From Opitutia bacterium (GTDB lineage Bacteria > Verrucomicrobiota > Verrucomicrobiia > Opitutales > JANYDI01): 5,048 bases of DNA. The notes beneath the pieces are model-generated. The model was not told where the DNA came from. It did no database searches and saw nothing but the letters and a program-made list of their open reading frames with translations. This document shows, in pieces, positions 1-4,976 of the stretch. How positions within the stretch are numbered: the first letter of the stretch is position 1; every line of letters starts with the position of its first letter. The stretch covers positions 1 to 5,048 of the forward strand of contig JANYDI010000083.1 of the NCBI GenBank assembly GCA_025363695.1. The letters run 5' to 3'. The translations under genes and the position numbers were made by a program.

Positions 1-16
1 CCTACAGGGCTCTCAT
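1..16 (-). repeat. Edge of a REP-like palindromic repeat (partial copy)
   Basis: The first 16 bases are the exact reverse complement of 4977-4992, and 2-13 also resemble the inner arms of the large inverted repeat at 62-282 (AGCCCT-ACA/GTA-AGGG core). It is therefore the end of a repeat copy that continues to the left of the window. Bases 17-61 are AT-rich; the only thing seen there is a weak GGTTT/AAACC inverted repeat (22-40). Confidence 0.6.
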
Positions 17-61
17 TTTGCGGTTTGTTATTGATAAACCCTATAAATTCAACAACTAATC

Positions 62-282
62 AAACCACACTTAAGGAGGCCTGAAGGGCCGGTAGATCGT
101 AGCCCAGGGCGTAAGCCCTGGGTCCGGGATGGAAAATAAACCGGAGCCCTACAGGGGCGACACTCGTATGCACATTTTTAGTGCCGCCCTTACAGGGCTC
201 TGGTTTGTTTTCTAACCAAAACCCAGGGCTTACGCCCTGGGCTACGATCTACCGGCCCTTCAGGCCTCCTTATGTGTGGTTT
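62..282. repeat. Large near-perfect inverted repeat (REP pair / BIME- or MITE-like)
   Basis: The arms 62-123 and 221-282 are inverted repeats matching at 61 of 62 positions (the exception is T71). The central ~97 nt carries a second, less perfect set of inverted arms (about 127-163 against 179-213), so the whole element can fold into one long hairpin. Each outer arm ends in the palindrome CCCAGGGC-GTAA-GCCCTGGG (103-122; inverted at 222-241), and the inner arms carry the motif GCCCTACAGGGGC. The same two motifs recur at 4977-5028, so this is a dispersed family. Paired short palindromes in head-to-head orientation resemble bacterial REP/BIME elements mobilised by RAYT (IS200-like) transposases. 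That link is inferred: no transposase gene is present and I see no convincing target-site duplication. Confidence 0.85.
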
Positions 283-309
283 AGATAGATTATTATGTTA
301 ATTAAGTTC

Positions 310-324
310 GATCGCAAAGCGATC
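310..324. repeat. Small palindrome GATCGC-AAA-GCGATC
   Basis: This is a 6-bp perfect inverted repeat with a 3-nt spacer. The same arms with a different spacer (TTC) occur at 3519-3533, and in both places the right arm is followed by TGTG. It may be a minor dispersed palindrome or a remnant of a larger one. Function is unknown. Confidence 0.55.
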
Positions 325-343
325 TGTGGGGTGCCTTGTATGT

Positions 344-404
344 CCTATCCCGATAGCGATTTTGCCAAAATACGTAGTATTTTGCAAAATCGCTATCGGA
401 AAGG
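344..404. repeat. Long hairpin with 3-nt loop
   Basis: Bases 350-373 pair with 377-399 around the loop GTA (374-376): 23 base pairs broken by one bulged C (365 or 366). The stem continues outward as CCTATCC (344-350) against GGAAAGG (398-404) with one mismatch. It lies downstream of the isochorismate synthase stop codon on the minus strand. No T-tract follows on either strand, so it is a poor candidate for a standard Rho-independent terminator. Confidence 0.75.
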
Positions 405-447
405 GGATCCAAGGGGAGCTAGCTCCCCTTGGCCCTTAGCCCTTTCC
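398..447 (-). terminator. Strong palindrome at the 3' end of the isochorismate synthase gene
   Basis: A perfect 24-bp palindrome (409-432, core AAGGGGAGCTAGCTCCCCTT) is nested inside an outer 8-bp stem, GGAAAGGG (398-405) with CCCTTTCC (440-447). On the minus strand it begins 3 nt after the stop codon (453-451), a position suited to ending or protecting that transcript. It lacks a terminal U-run and is part of a palindrome cluster, so it could equally be a repeat element. Its right-hand neighbour hairpin (344-404) shares the 398-404 arm, so the two folds compete. Confidence 0.4.
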
Positions 448-450
448 TTT

Positions 451-1638
451 TCAGCCGCCTTTCCTCAATCCACTTAAAACCGTACGAAATTTTTGATCCG
501 TTTCGCATTTTTCGGCACTGGGCTCAGAGCTCTCGACGATGCCGGCACCGGCATAGAGGGTGAGCGCCTGCGCGTTTAGGGAGGCGCAGCGCAGCGCAAC
601 GTAGGCATCGCCGCAGCCATGGGCGTCTTGGTAGCCGAATAGCCCCGTATAGAGGCCGCGTTTGTGGGGTTCGTGCGTACGGATGTAGTGGTAAGCTGCT
701 GCTTGGGGGGTGCCGCAGATGGCAGGCGTGGGCCAGGTGGCATGGGCGAGGGCTAGAAGGCTTAGGGATTTTGGACAATCGGCACAAATGGGCGTGGACA
801 GGTGGGTGATGTGCGGCAATTGCAGGCACTCGGGCTGCTGGGGGTACTCGGGGCTTAGGCCTAGAGCGGTCCATTTTAAAACAATGTCCTGGACAATGAG
901 GGCGTGCTCGTGACGTTCCTTAGGGGAATTTAGGAGCGTGTGGCTGTCTTGGTGGGAGCCGCCCAGGGCGAGGGTGTAGGCTTTTAGAGGGGTCTTTTGG
1001 ACCAGGGGTTCAGGCGTGGCCCCAAAAAAGCAGTCCTGTGGGCGGATAATTGCAAAGGTCGTGGCTTGAGGCTGGTTTTTTTGGAGCTCAGCGAGGCTAT
1101 GCGGGAGCGAAAACCCTTGAGGCCTTGGAAGGCGCAATAGGCGGCTGAGTACAACTTTTTGAAGGACTTTATCGTGGATAGTTTTTATGGCTTGGGTTAC
1201 GAGGGCTTCAAAGGCCGGGTCTTCTGGAAGGGTCGGCAGCGGGCAGGGGATGCCATCGCTCAGCGTAAGGGCTTCAAAGCGTGCTTGGGCAGCGGCTTTG
1301 GAGGTCACATTGGGCAAGAGGAGCCACAAGGTACTGCCGCTTTCGGGATGGCTATGAATTTGCCAGCTGGGCAAAAACAGGCTAGCGGGGCTGTCTGTCT
1401 CAAACGGAGCATAAAAAAAGCACACAGGGCCTTCAGGGAGTTGCGGGGCCTCCCAGGTTTTTTGCTGGGCGTCCAGGTCCAATAGCCGCTGGGGGCCCTG
1501 GGCGCTAGCCATTATCAGGGCTGGGCCAGCCATGCGGGTGTGACCGTTTTTGGAGGCGTAAAAGGTGACCTCAGGGCTCCAGTAAGCTAGGGGATCTGGG
1601 TTTTCAAGGGGAAAGCGAAAAAACAAAAAATTATTCAT
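451..1638 (-). CDS. menF: Isochorismate synthase (chorismate-binding enzyme, MenF/EntC/DhbC type)
   Basis: The predicted 395-residue cytoplasmic enzyme would convert chorismate to isochorismate, the entry step to menaquinone or to catecholate siderophores. The length is close to EntC (391 residues). Family marks seen: KVVLSR at 161-166, with K161 the expected general base; FFGATPEPL, with E210 the expected general acid; LALGGS at 223-228; SPKERHEHAL, with E244 a metal ligand; HLSTP at 279-283; PTPAICGTP at 303-311; RGLYTGLFGY at 327-336; VALRCA at 347-352; and AGAGIVESSEPSAEKCET near the C-terminus, with E376 the second metal ligand. There is no extended TrpE/PabB-like N-terminal domain. Oddities are W302 where relatives have His (HPTPA) and D344 where they usually have Glu. 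Start: ATG at 1638 with AAGG 5 nt upstream. The gene has no pathway neighbours here, so menaquinone versus siderophore use cannot be decided. The symbol is a family-level choice. Confidence 0.88.
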   Translation of the reverse strand: MNNFLFFRFPLENPDPLAYWSPEVTFYASKNGHTRMAGPALIMASAQGPQRLLDLDAQQKTWEAPQLPEGPVCFFYAPFETDSPASLFLPSWQIHSHPESGSTLWLLLPNVTSKAAAQARFEALTLSDGIPCPLPTLPEDPAFEALVTQAIKTIHDKVLQKVVLSRLLRLPRPQGFSLPHSLAELQKNQPQATTFAIIRPQDCFFGATPEPLVQKTPLKAYTLALGGSHQDSHTLLNSPKERHEHALIVQDIVLKWTALGLSPEYPQQPECLQLPHITHLSTPICADCPKSLSLLALAHATWPTPAICGTPQAAAYHYIRTHEPHKRGLYTGLFGYQDAHGCGDAYVALRCASLNAQALTLYAGAGIVESSEPSAEKCETDQKFRTVLSGLRKGG

Positions 1639-1730
1639 TACGACCTTAAGGAGTATAGGTATTTTGAGTTTTTATGCATAATCTTATTGCTTAATTAATG
1701 CGACTGTTTTATTGTTATTTATATACAAAA
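1639..1730. promoter_or_regulatory. Divergent intergenic region (isochorismate synthase / T3SS operon)
   Basis: This short AT-rich stretch must hold the promoters of both divergent genes. On the plus strand CATAAT (1677-1682) is a fair -10 match, but no recognisable -35 sits 16-18 nt upstream. On the minus strand TATACT (1657-1652) matches a -10, but transcription from it would begin inside the ribosome binding site, so it is probably not used. Small palindromes ATGCAT, TTAATTAA and CCTTAAGG are present. The region could bind a regulator, but no operator can be assigned. Confidence 0.3.
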
Positions 1731-2573
1731 ATGTGTTCTTCAGGTGTAGATAATTCAAATTCGGGTGTGACCCTGAATCGTACTGTGAGTGCCAGCGATG
1801 TCCAAAAACTGGAGGACACGCTTGCCGCACTTATTAAGTCTTTAGAAGGCCATGCGGAGCTAGCCGCTTATGTTGACGCATTGAAGGCTTTGAGTGCAAG
1901 CCTAGATGCGGCGGTTAAGTCAGGAACCGTAGACGTGGGGCTTTTTAAGCAAATACAAAACTTTGCCACCAATGCCCTCAGCAACCCTGCAATTCAAGCG
2001 GATCCGACGCTTAAAGCGGCTTTAGCGGCCCTTAAATCGAGTGCATACGATGTTTATTGCAGCCTCCTTTTTAAGGGCGGCGTCGATCAGATTATCAAAG
2101 ATTTTTACGGGGATGACCCGCAGGCTTACGGGCAGTCCCTGCAGGTGTTGTTTTTGATGCTGGATAGGACCGATATCCTTCATCAAATCAATGCCCAAAC
2201 GCTCAAAGAAATTCAAGATCTTAACGCAAAAATGGCCCTGTGCAGTCAATACCAAGCGCAGATAAGCGCGCTTAAGAGCGCCGACAATAAAACACCGATT
2301 CCCGATGATGTCAAGAATTTTCTAGCGAACATGGTCCCGCCTGTCCCCATTCCCGACGGGTTCTCTCAAGATAAGCCTAATAGCGCGGGATACGATATCA
2401 TAAATCAATGTTTGACAAGTGCATCGCAAACCCTGATGTCCAATACGCAACAAAAGATGTCTGAAGCGCAAATTTCAGCCCAGGAGATTCAGACCGCTAT
2501 GGAAGCAGCCGCCAATACACTTAAGAAAGACAACGATATCATTATGGCTATAGAGCAAAACTACAGGGGATAG
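1731..2573 (+). CDS. EspA/SseB-like T3SS filament/translocator protein with extra N-terminal domain
   Basis: A 280-residue protein from ATG 1731, numbered from there. Residues 1-23 are rich in Ser, Asn, Thr and Val, as in T3SS export signals. Residues 22-120 form a predicted helical, Ala/Leu-rich domain I do not recognise. From about 130 onward the layout follows EspA/SseB: a hydrophobic helix (LQVLFLML, 137-144), a charged helix, the segment IPDDVKNFLAN (190-200; EspA has LPDEVISYIND in the same place), a Pro-rich linker (203-210), and a long C-terminal amphipathic helix (about 224-275) of the kind that polymerises into the T3SS filament. EspA and SseB are ~190-200 residues, so this one is larger. 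Two chaperone-like genes follow after 5-nt gaps. An in-frame ATG at 1698 would add MRLFYCYLYTK, which looks unlike coding sequence; neither start has a clear ribosome binding site. Secreted-filament function is inferred from recalled sequence layout plus context. Confidence 0.62.
   Translation: MCSSGVDNSNSGVTLNRTVSASDVQKLEDTLAALIKSLEGHAELAAYVDALKALSASLDAAVKSGTVDVGLFKQIQNFATNALSNPAIQADPTLKAALAALKSSAYDVYCSLLFKGGVDQIIKDFYGDDPQAYGQSLQVLFLMLDRTDILHQINAQTLKEIQDLNAKMALCSQYQAQISALKSADNKTPIPDDVKNFLANMVPPVPIPDGFSQDKPNSAGYDIINQCLTSASQTLMSNTQQKMSEAQISAQEIQTAMEAAANTLKKDNDIIMAIEQNYRG
2565..2570 (+). promoter_or_regulatory. Ribosome binding site AGGGGA inside the upstream stop region
   Basis: AGGGGA encodes the last two residues (Arg-Gly) of the filament-like protein and lies 8 nt before the ATG at 2579. 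This supports that start and suggests coupled translation of the two genes. It is the clearest ribosome binding site in the operon. Confidence 0.7.
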
Positions 2574-2578
2574 CGTTT

Positions 2579-2869
2579 ATGTTTACGGTAACGACTGAAA
2601 ATTACGCTGCAGCGCTCAAGGACTTACAAAAGCAGCTGTCTGCGCTTCAAAAGGGCATAGAAGATGCTCTGAGCAAGAAGAACGCGGTGCTCATTGCCAG
2701 TGGCATCGACCCCAATGATATCGAGGGCAGCCTCAAACGCAGCAAGTTATCCCCGAGCCATAAAAAAGCGGTGCTTAAGCAGCTCGATACGCAGTCCCAA
2801 GCGCTGCCCGCTCCTGCAGAGGCTAAGGCTCCTAAGCAAAGAAATAACCCCAACCGTCTGAGTGTATAA
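2579..2869 (+). CDS. Small coiled-coil protein, candidate SseA/CesAB-like filament chaperone
   Basis: A 96-residue soluble protein with no signal peptide or membrane segment. Residues 8-38 form an amphipathic helix with Leu/Ala heptads (YAAALKDLQKQLSALQKGIE). A short linker (about 42-50) and a second helix (58-75) follow. The tail (76-96) is Pro/Ala-rich then basic and Asn-rich (PAPAEAKAPKQRNNPNRLSV). Salmonella SseA (108 residues), chaperone of SseB, shares this layout: two helices, then LKQL, then a Pro-containing basic tail; here the equivalent is LKQLDTQSQALPAPAE. CesAB of enteropathogenic E. coli is similar in size. The gene lies 5 nt after the EspA/SseB-like gene and 5 nt before a SycD-like chaperone, so a chaperone for the filament protein is the best guess. 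Small T3SS needle or inner-rod proteins are an alternative, but the basic Pro-rich tail argues against them. Similarity is weak and partly positional. Confidence 0.5.
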   Translation: MFTVTTENYAAALKDLQKQLSALQKGIEDALSKKNAVLIASGIDPNDIEGSLKRSKLSPSHKKAVLKQLDTQSQALPAPAEAKAPKQRNNPNRLSV

Positions 2870-2874
2870 TTTTT

Positions 2875-3375
2875 ATGACAAGCACCCTTGAAGAAGAAAA
2901 AAATGAATCCAATGTTATTGGAGCTTATACCACGGTTGTGAGCTATATGGCGCACGGAGGCGTCCTTAAAGATTTGCAGGGTCTTTCGGACAAAAACATG
3001 GAGGCCATCTATGCTGTTGCGCACAATCTGTATTCAGCAACCAAGTATGAGCAAGCCAACACCTTGTTTCAATACCTGTGCATGCTCAATCCTTACGAAA
3101 AAAAGTACTGGTTGGGCCTGGGCGCCTGTCGGCAAATGCAGCGTGACTTCCAAAATGCCATTGACGCCTATTGCATGGCAACCGCCTTGGACATGAAGGA
3201 TCCCAATGCTCCCTTGCATGCCGGAGAGTGTTTCTTAGCCCTCGGCAACCTAGACAGTGCCGAAAAATCCTTCGATACCGTGATCGCCTGGTCCGAAGAA
3301 GGCGGCGACCAGTACGATAAATTGCGTGACCGTGCAAAGGGTCTGAAGAGTATTATAGAGAAAATGAAGCTGTAG
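2875..3375 (+). CDS. SycD/LcrH/SscA-family type III secretion chaperone (TPR)
   Basis: A 166-residue cytoplasmic class II T3SS chaperone, close to the usual length of the family (about 150-170). Members keep translocator or filament subunits soluble and secretion-competent by holding an extended peptide in the concave TPR groove. Three tandem TPR units are visible at about 42-75, 76-109 and 110-143. Family signatures include the N-terminal GGVLKDLQGLSDKNMEAIYAVA region (28-49), LYSATKYEQANTLFQYLCMLNP (52-73), YWLGLGACRQMQRDFQNAIDAY (78-99) and the third repeat HAGECFLALGNLDSAEKSF (115-133). The start at 2875 lies 5 nt after the previous stop. The only upstream purine run is a poor GAG at 2860-2862, so translation probably depends on coupling. 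The client is likely the first gene of the operon or a translocator encoded elsewhere; no SseC/YopB-like gene follows in this window. Confidence 0.88.
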   Translation: MTSTLEEEKNESNVIGAYTTVVSYMAHGGVLKDLQGLSDKNMEAIYAVAHNLYSATKYEQANTLFQYLCMLNPYEKKYWLGLGACRQMQRDFQNAIDAYCMATALDMKDPNAPLHAGECFLALGNLDSAEKSFDTVIAWSEEGGDQYDKLRDRAKGLKSIIEKMKL

Positions 3376-3378
3376 AAA

Positions 3379-3489
3379 GGTTTGAGGGGCACATTGGGGG
3401 TTGATGCTGCGGAATGGAAGTGACTCACGCACCGTAGTGCGCTACGCACTTCCCTTCCTTGCCTGAACCCCCAATGCACCCTTCAAACC
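3379..3489. repeat. 111-nt imperfect hairpin between convergent genes
   Basis: The outer arms 3379-3402 and 3466-3489 pair over 24 nt (21 Watson-Crick, one G-U, two mismatches). Inside, GGAA-T-GGAAGTG (3411-3422) pairs with CACTTCC-C-TTCC (3447-3458), and the apex holds CGTAG/CTACG (3433-3437 with 3442-3446), or alternatively AGTGCG-CTA-CGCACT (3436-3450). It starts 3 nt after the chaperone stop codon. There is no T-tract, so it could be a bidirectional transcript end, an mRNA-stabilising structure or a non-autonomous palindromic element. Its sequence is not related to the GGGCGTAAGCCC repeats. Confidence 0.75.
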
Positions 3490-3533
3490 GGCTCGAAGCC
3501 GTTCATAAAGTACTCCCGGATCGCTTCGCGATC
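3489..3533. repeat. Two small palindromes: CGGCT-CGA-AGCCG and GATCGC-TTC-GCGATC
   Basis: The first is at 3489-3501 (5-bp arms, 3-nt spacer) and the second at 3519-3533 (6-bp arms, 3-nt spacer). The second has the same arms as the palindrome at 310-324 and, like it, is followed by TGTG. They sit between the large hairpin and the stop codon of the kinase-like gene. No T-tract is present. Confidence 0.5.
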
Positions 3534-3555
3534 TGTGTTCCCTGCCTTCTTCCCC

Positions 3556-4752
3556 TTACGGCACTAAGCGGATCTCTGACCCGCGGAAGCTGATATGGAA
3601 GCGGTAGGTGCGCTTGCTGATGCTGTGGATGGCATGGGTGACGGGGTCTACGCAAATGGGGACGTTGTGGCGGCGGACATCGACGACGGCGTGGTAGCCG
3701 CGTTCGGAAAAGATGTCAATGAGCATGGGCAGGGCTAGGGCTTCGTCAAAGATTTCGTTTTCAGAATTGATGAGGGCCAGGCCGGAGATGGCATGCTTTT
3801 TGACAATGGGCATGAATTTTTCTTGAATAATGGTGATGACTTTTTCAAGAAATTCGGGATGCTCAAGGGCGTAAGCGTCTAGGCGTTTAACGAGTTCTTG
3901 GCGTGCGTGTTTAACGATTTGGCTCGCTATGGGGATGGGGCTTAGGCGTTTGTAGGTGTCCTGGGCGAGTTCTAAGGAGCTTTGGTAAGCGAGTTCCTTG
4001 ATAATGCGTGCTTGGACTTCGCGAATGGTCCCATGAGCGTTGATGAAGTGGTAGGGGAAGACGTCCCTGAGGCTCTGCAAGGAGCTATAGGTCTCGGTTT
4101 TAAAAATGAGATAGCGTTTCCGAGCGGCGGCTTCATTGATGTCTGTGGCGCGGACCTCGCGGAAGCTTCCGGTGCCTGAGGAACGGACGCTGCTGTTATG
4201 CCGTTGGGCACGGCGTCCGCGCTTGAGTTGCCTTTCAATGCTTTCGTATTCATCGACAAACAGGACAACGATGTGAAATTTAGGCCGGTACCAGGCGAGG
4301 CTGCTCTGAGCGCAGCGTACGCGTTCGGCCTGGACTTCTATCAGCTTGGTATAGAAAAGCTTGATGCATTCGACTTGCACTTGCGTGCGTGGGTAGCCAT
4401 CCACAATGGCGCCACTGGCGTAGTCGGGGTCTAGGAGGCGTCGCAACACAAGGCTGGTGACTTCTTTATCGCCGCCCATCAAGCCGGCGTCTTTTATTTT
4501 TTGGAATTCAATACCTTGCAACAAGTCCCCCACAATAACCGGCTTGGCGGTTAGGTGCTTATGTTGCATGATAAATTCAGTGTGCGTCCCTTTGCCGGCT
4601 CCTGGAGCTCCGTTGAGCCAAAAAATTTCCTTAGGAAAGTGCATAGCGCCCGCCCCGAACTGGGTTTCCATTTCGGTCCAAACGGTATTAAAAATGAGCG
4701 AGGCATCTTTAATCTCAAGATCGCGCTCAGTACTGTCTTGCTGCTCCTGCAT
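3556..4752 (-). CDS. Adenylate-kinase-like nucleoside monophosphate kinase with C-terminal extension
   Basis: A 398-residue cytoplasmic protein. Residues ~42-255 match the adenylate kinase fold: P-loop GAPGAGKGT (48-56, K54 binding phosphate), the NMP-binding stretch with VGDLL (74-78), DGYPR (118-122), the hydrophobic strand HIVVLFVD (160-167), a basic LID-like region (about 172-200) and RATDINEAAARKR (200-212), which fits the conserved Arg-Asp pattern after the LID. The expected reaction is reversible phosphoryl transfer from ATP to a nucleoside monophosphate. Normal adenylate kinases are ~180-220 residues. Here there is a ~40-residue N-terminal leader and a ~140-residue C-terminal region (about 256-398) of mostly helix ending in a beta-rich segment (RGYHAVVDVRRH...; YRFHISFRGSEIR) that I cannot assign to a domain. 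I recall similarly extended kinases in Opitutae-type Verrucomicrobiota. Substrate is unproven. Start ATG at 4752 has no evident ribosome binding site, but an in-frame stop just upstream (4741 side excluded; TAG within 4753-4762) leaves no earlier start. Confidence 0.8.
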   Translation of the reverse strand: MQEQQDSTERDLEIKDASLIFNTVWTEMETQFGAGAMHFPKEIFWLNGAPGAGKGTHTEFIMQHKHLTAKPVIVGDLLQGIEFQKIKDAGLMGGDKEVTSLVLRRLLDPDYASGAIVDGYPRTQVQVECIKLFYTKLIEVQAERVRCAQSSLAWYRPKFHIVVLFVDEYESIERQLKRGRRAQRHNSSVRSSGTGSFREVRATDINEAAARKRYLIFKTETYSSLQSLRDVFPYHFINAHGTIREVQARIIKELAYQSSLELAQDTYKRLSPIPIASQIVKHARQELVKRLDAYALEHPEFLEKVITIIQEKFMPIVKKHAISGLALINSENEIFDEALALPMLIDIFSERGYHAVVDVRRHNVPICVDPVTHAIHSISKRTYRFHISFRGSEIRLVP

Positions 4753-4796
4753 GGCTAAGTGAAGCCCATGAATAAATTTTTATTAAAAGGACCCTT

Positions 4797-4824
4797 ATTG
4801 TAACACATTTTTTTGCCAACCCAA
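4797..4824 (-). promoter_or_regulatory. Possible promoter of the kinase-like gene
   Basis: On the minus strand TACAAT (4802-4797) is a good -10 match, with TTGGGT (4824-4819) 16 nt upstream as a weak -35. Transcription would begin near 4790, leaving an AT-rich leader of about 38 nt before ATG 4752. Strength and use are unproven. Confidence 0.35.
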
Positions 4825-4840
4825 GCAAAAAAGAGAGCCA

Positions 4841-4870
4841 TTCCCAATGGGTCCCGGGCCCTATTAGGAA
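4841..4870 (-). terminator. Imperfect 30-bp palindrome followed by a T-run on the minus strand
   Basis: Arms TTCCCAATGGGTCCC (4841-4855) and GGGCCCTATTAGGAA (4856-4870) pair at 12 of 15 positions plus one G-U. On the minus strand, six T's (4832-4827) follow 8 nt after the stem. It could end a minus-strand transcript entering from beyond the right edge of the window, just before the kinase promoter. The long gap to the T-run and the lack of a loop make this weak. Confidence 0.25.
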
Positions 4871-4915
4871 AAGGCCTGGAGTTTTTGAATGTCAAGCTTT
4901 TTTTTAGAAATAAGG

Positions 4916-4939
4916 GCTAGGGGGACTTGTCCCTCTAGC
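4916..4939. repeat. 11-bp hairpin with 2-nt spacer
   Basis: GCTAGGGGGAC (4916-4926) pairs with GTCCCTCTAGC (4929-4939) with one G-U, around TT. No T-tract follows on either strand, so a standard terminator is not supported; an operator or repeat remnant is possible. The rest of 4753-4976 is AT-rich and shows no gene. Confidence 0.45.
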
Positions 4940-4940
4940 G

Positions 4941-4969
4941 TTGAAAGTGACTTAAGTTGTTGATTTAAA
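4941..4969 (+). promoter_or_regulatory. Possible plus-strand promoter next to the right-edge repeat
   Basis: TTGAAA (4941-4946) and TTTAAA (4964-4969) are separated by 17 nt, a standard -35/-10 spacing with 5/6 and 4/6 matches. Transcription would start near 4976, almost exactly where the REP-like repeat begins. It may serve a gene to the right of the window, or be chance in AT-rich DNA. Confidence 0.25.
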
Positions 4970-4976
4970 ACACATT

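Noticed and set aside
62..282. Insertion sequence with terminal inverted repeats
   Set aside because: The 97-nt centre has no room for a transposase and I see no convincing target-site duplication, so it can only be non-autonomous.
62..447. CRISPR array or tRNA
   Set aside because: The repeats are inverted and not regularly spaced direct repeats, and no cloverleaf with conserved tRNA bases can be drawn.
295..477. 60-residue plus-strand open frame
   Set aside because: It runs through the palindrome cluster and into the 3' end of the isochorismate synthase gene. It has no ribosome binding site and its sequence is explained by the hairpins.
524..874. 116-residue minus-strand open frame rich in His, Pro and Arg
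   Set aside because: It lies entirely within the isochorismate synthase gene in another frame. Its composition is a by-product of that gene's GC-rich codons.
1159..1485. 108-residue plus-strand open frame
   Set aside because: It is antisense to the isochorismate synthase gene, with no family features or independent start signal.
3168..3479. Minus-strand open frames antisense to the TPR chaperone
   Set aside because: They overlap a clearly recognisable chaperone gene and the 3379-3489 hairpin. No motif supports them.
3972..4762. Several 65-101-residue open frames inside the kinase-like gene, on both strands
   Set aside because: They are shadows of a gene with an intact P-loop and DGYPR motif.
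4890..4895. Perfect minus-strand TTGACA as a promoter for the kinase-like gene
   Set aside because: No acceptable -10 lies 16-18 nt downstream; the nearest, TAATAG, is 23 nt away.
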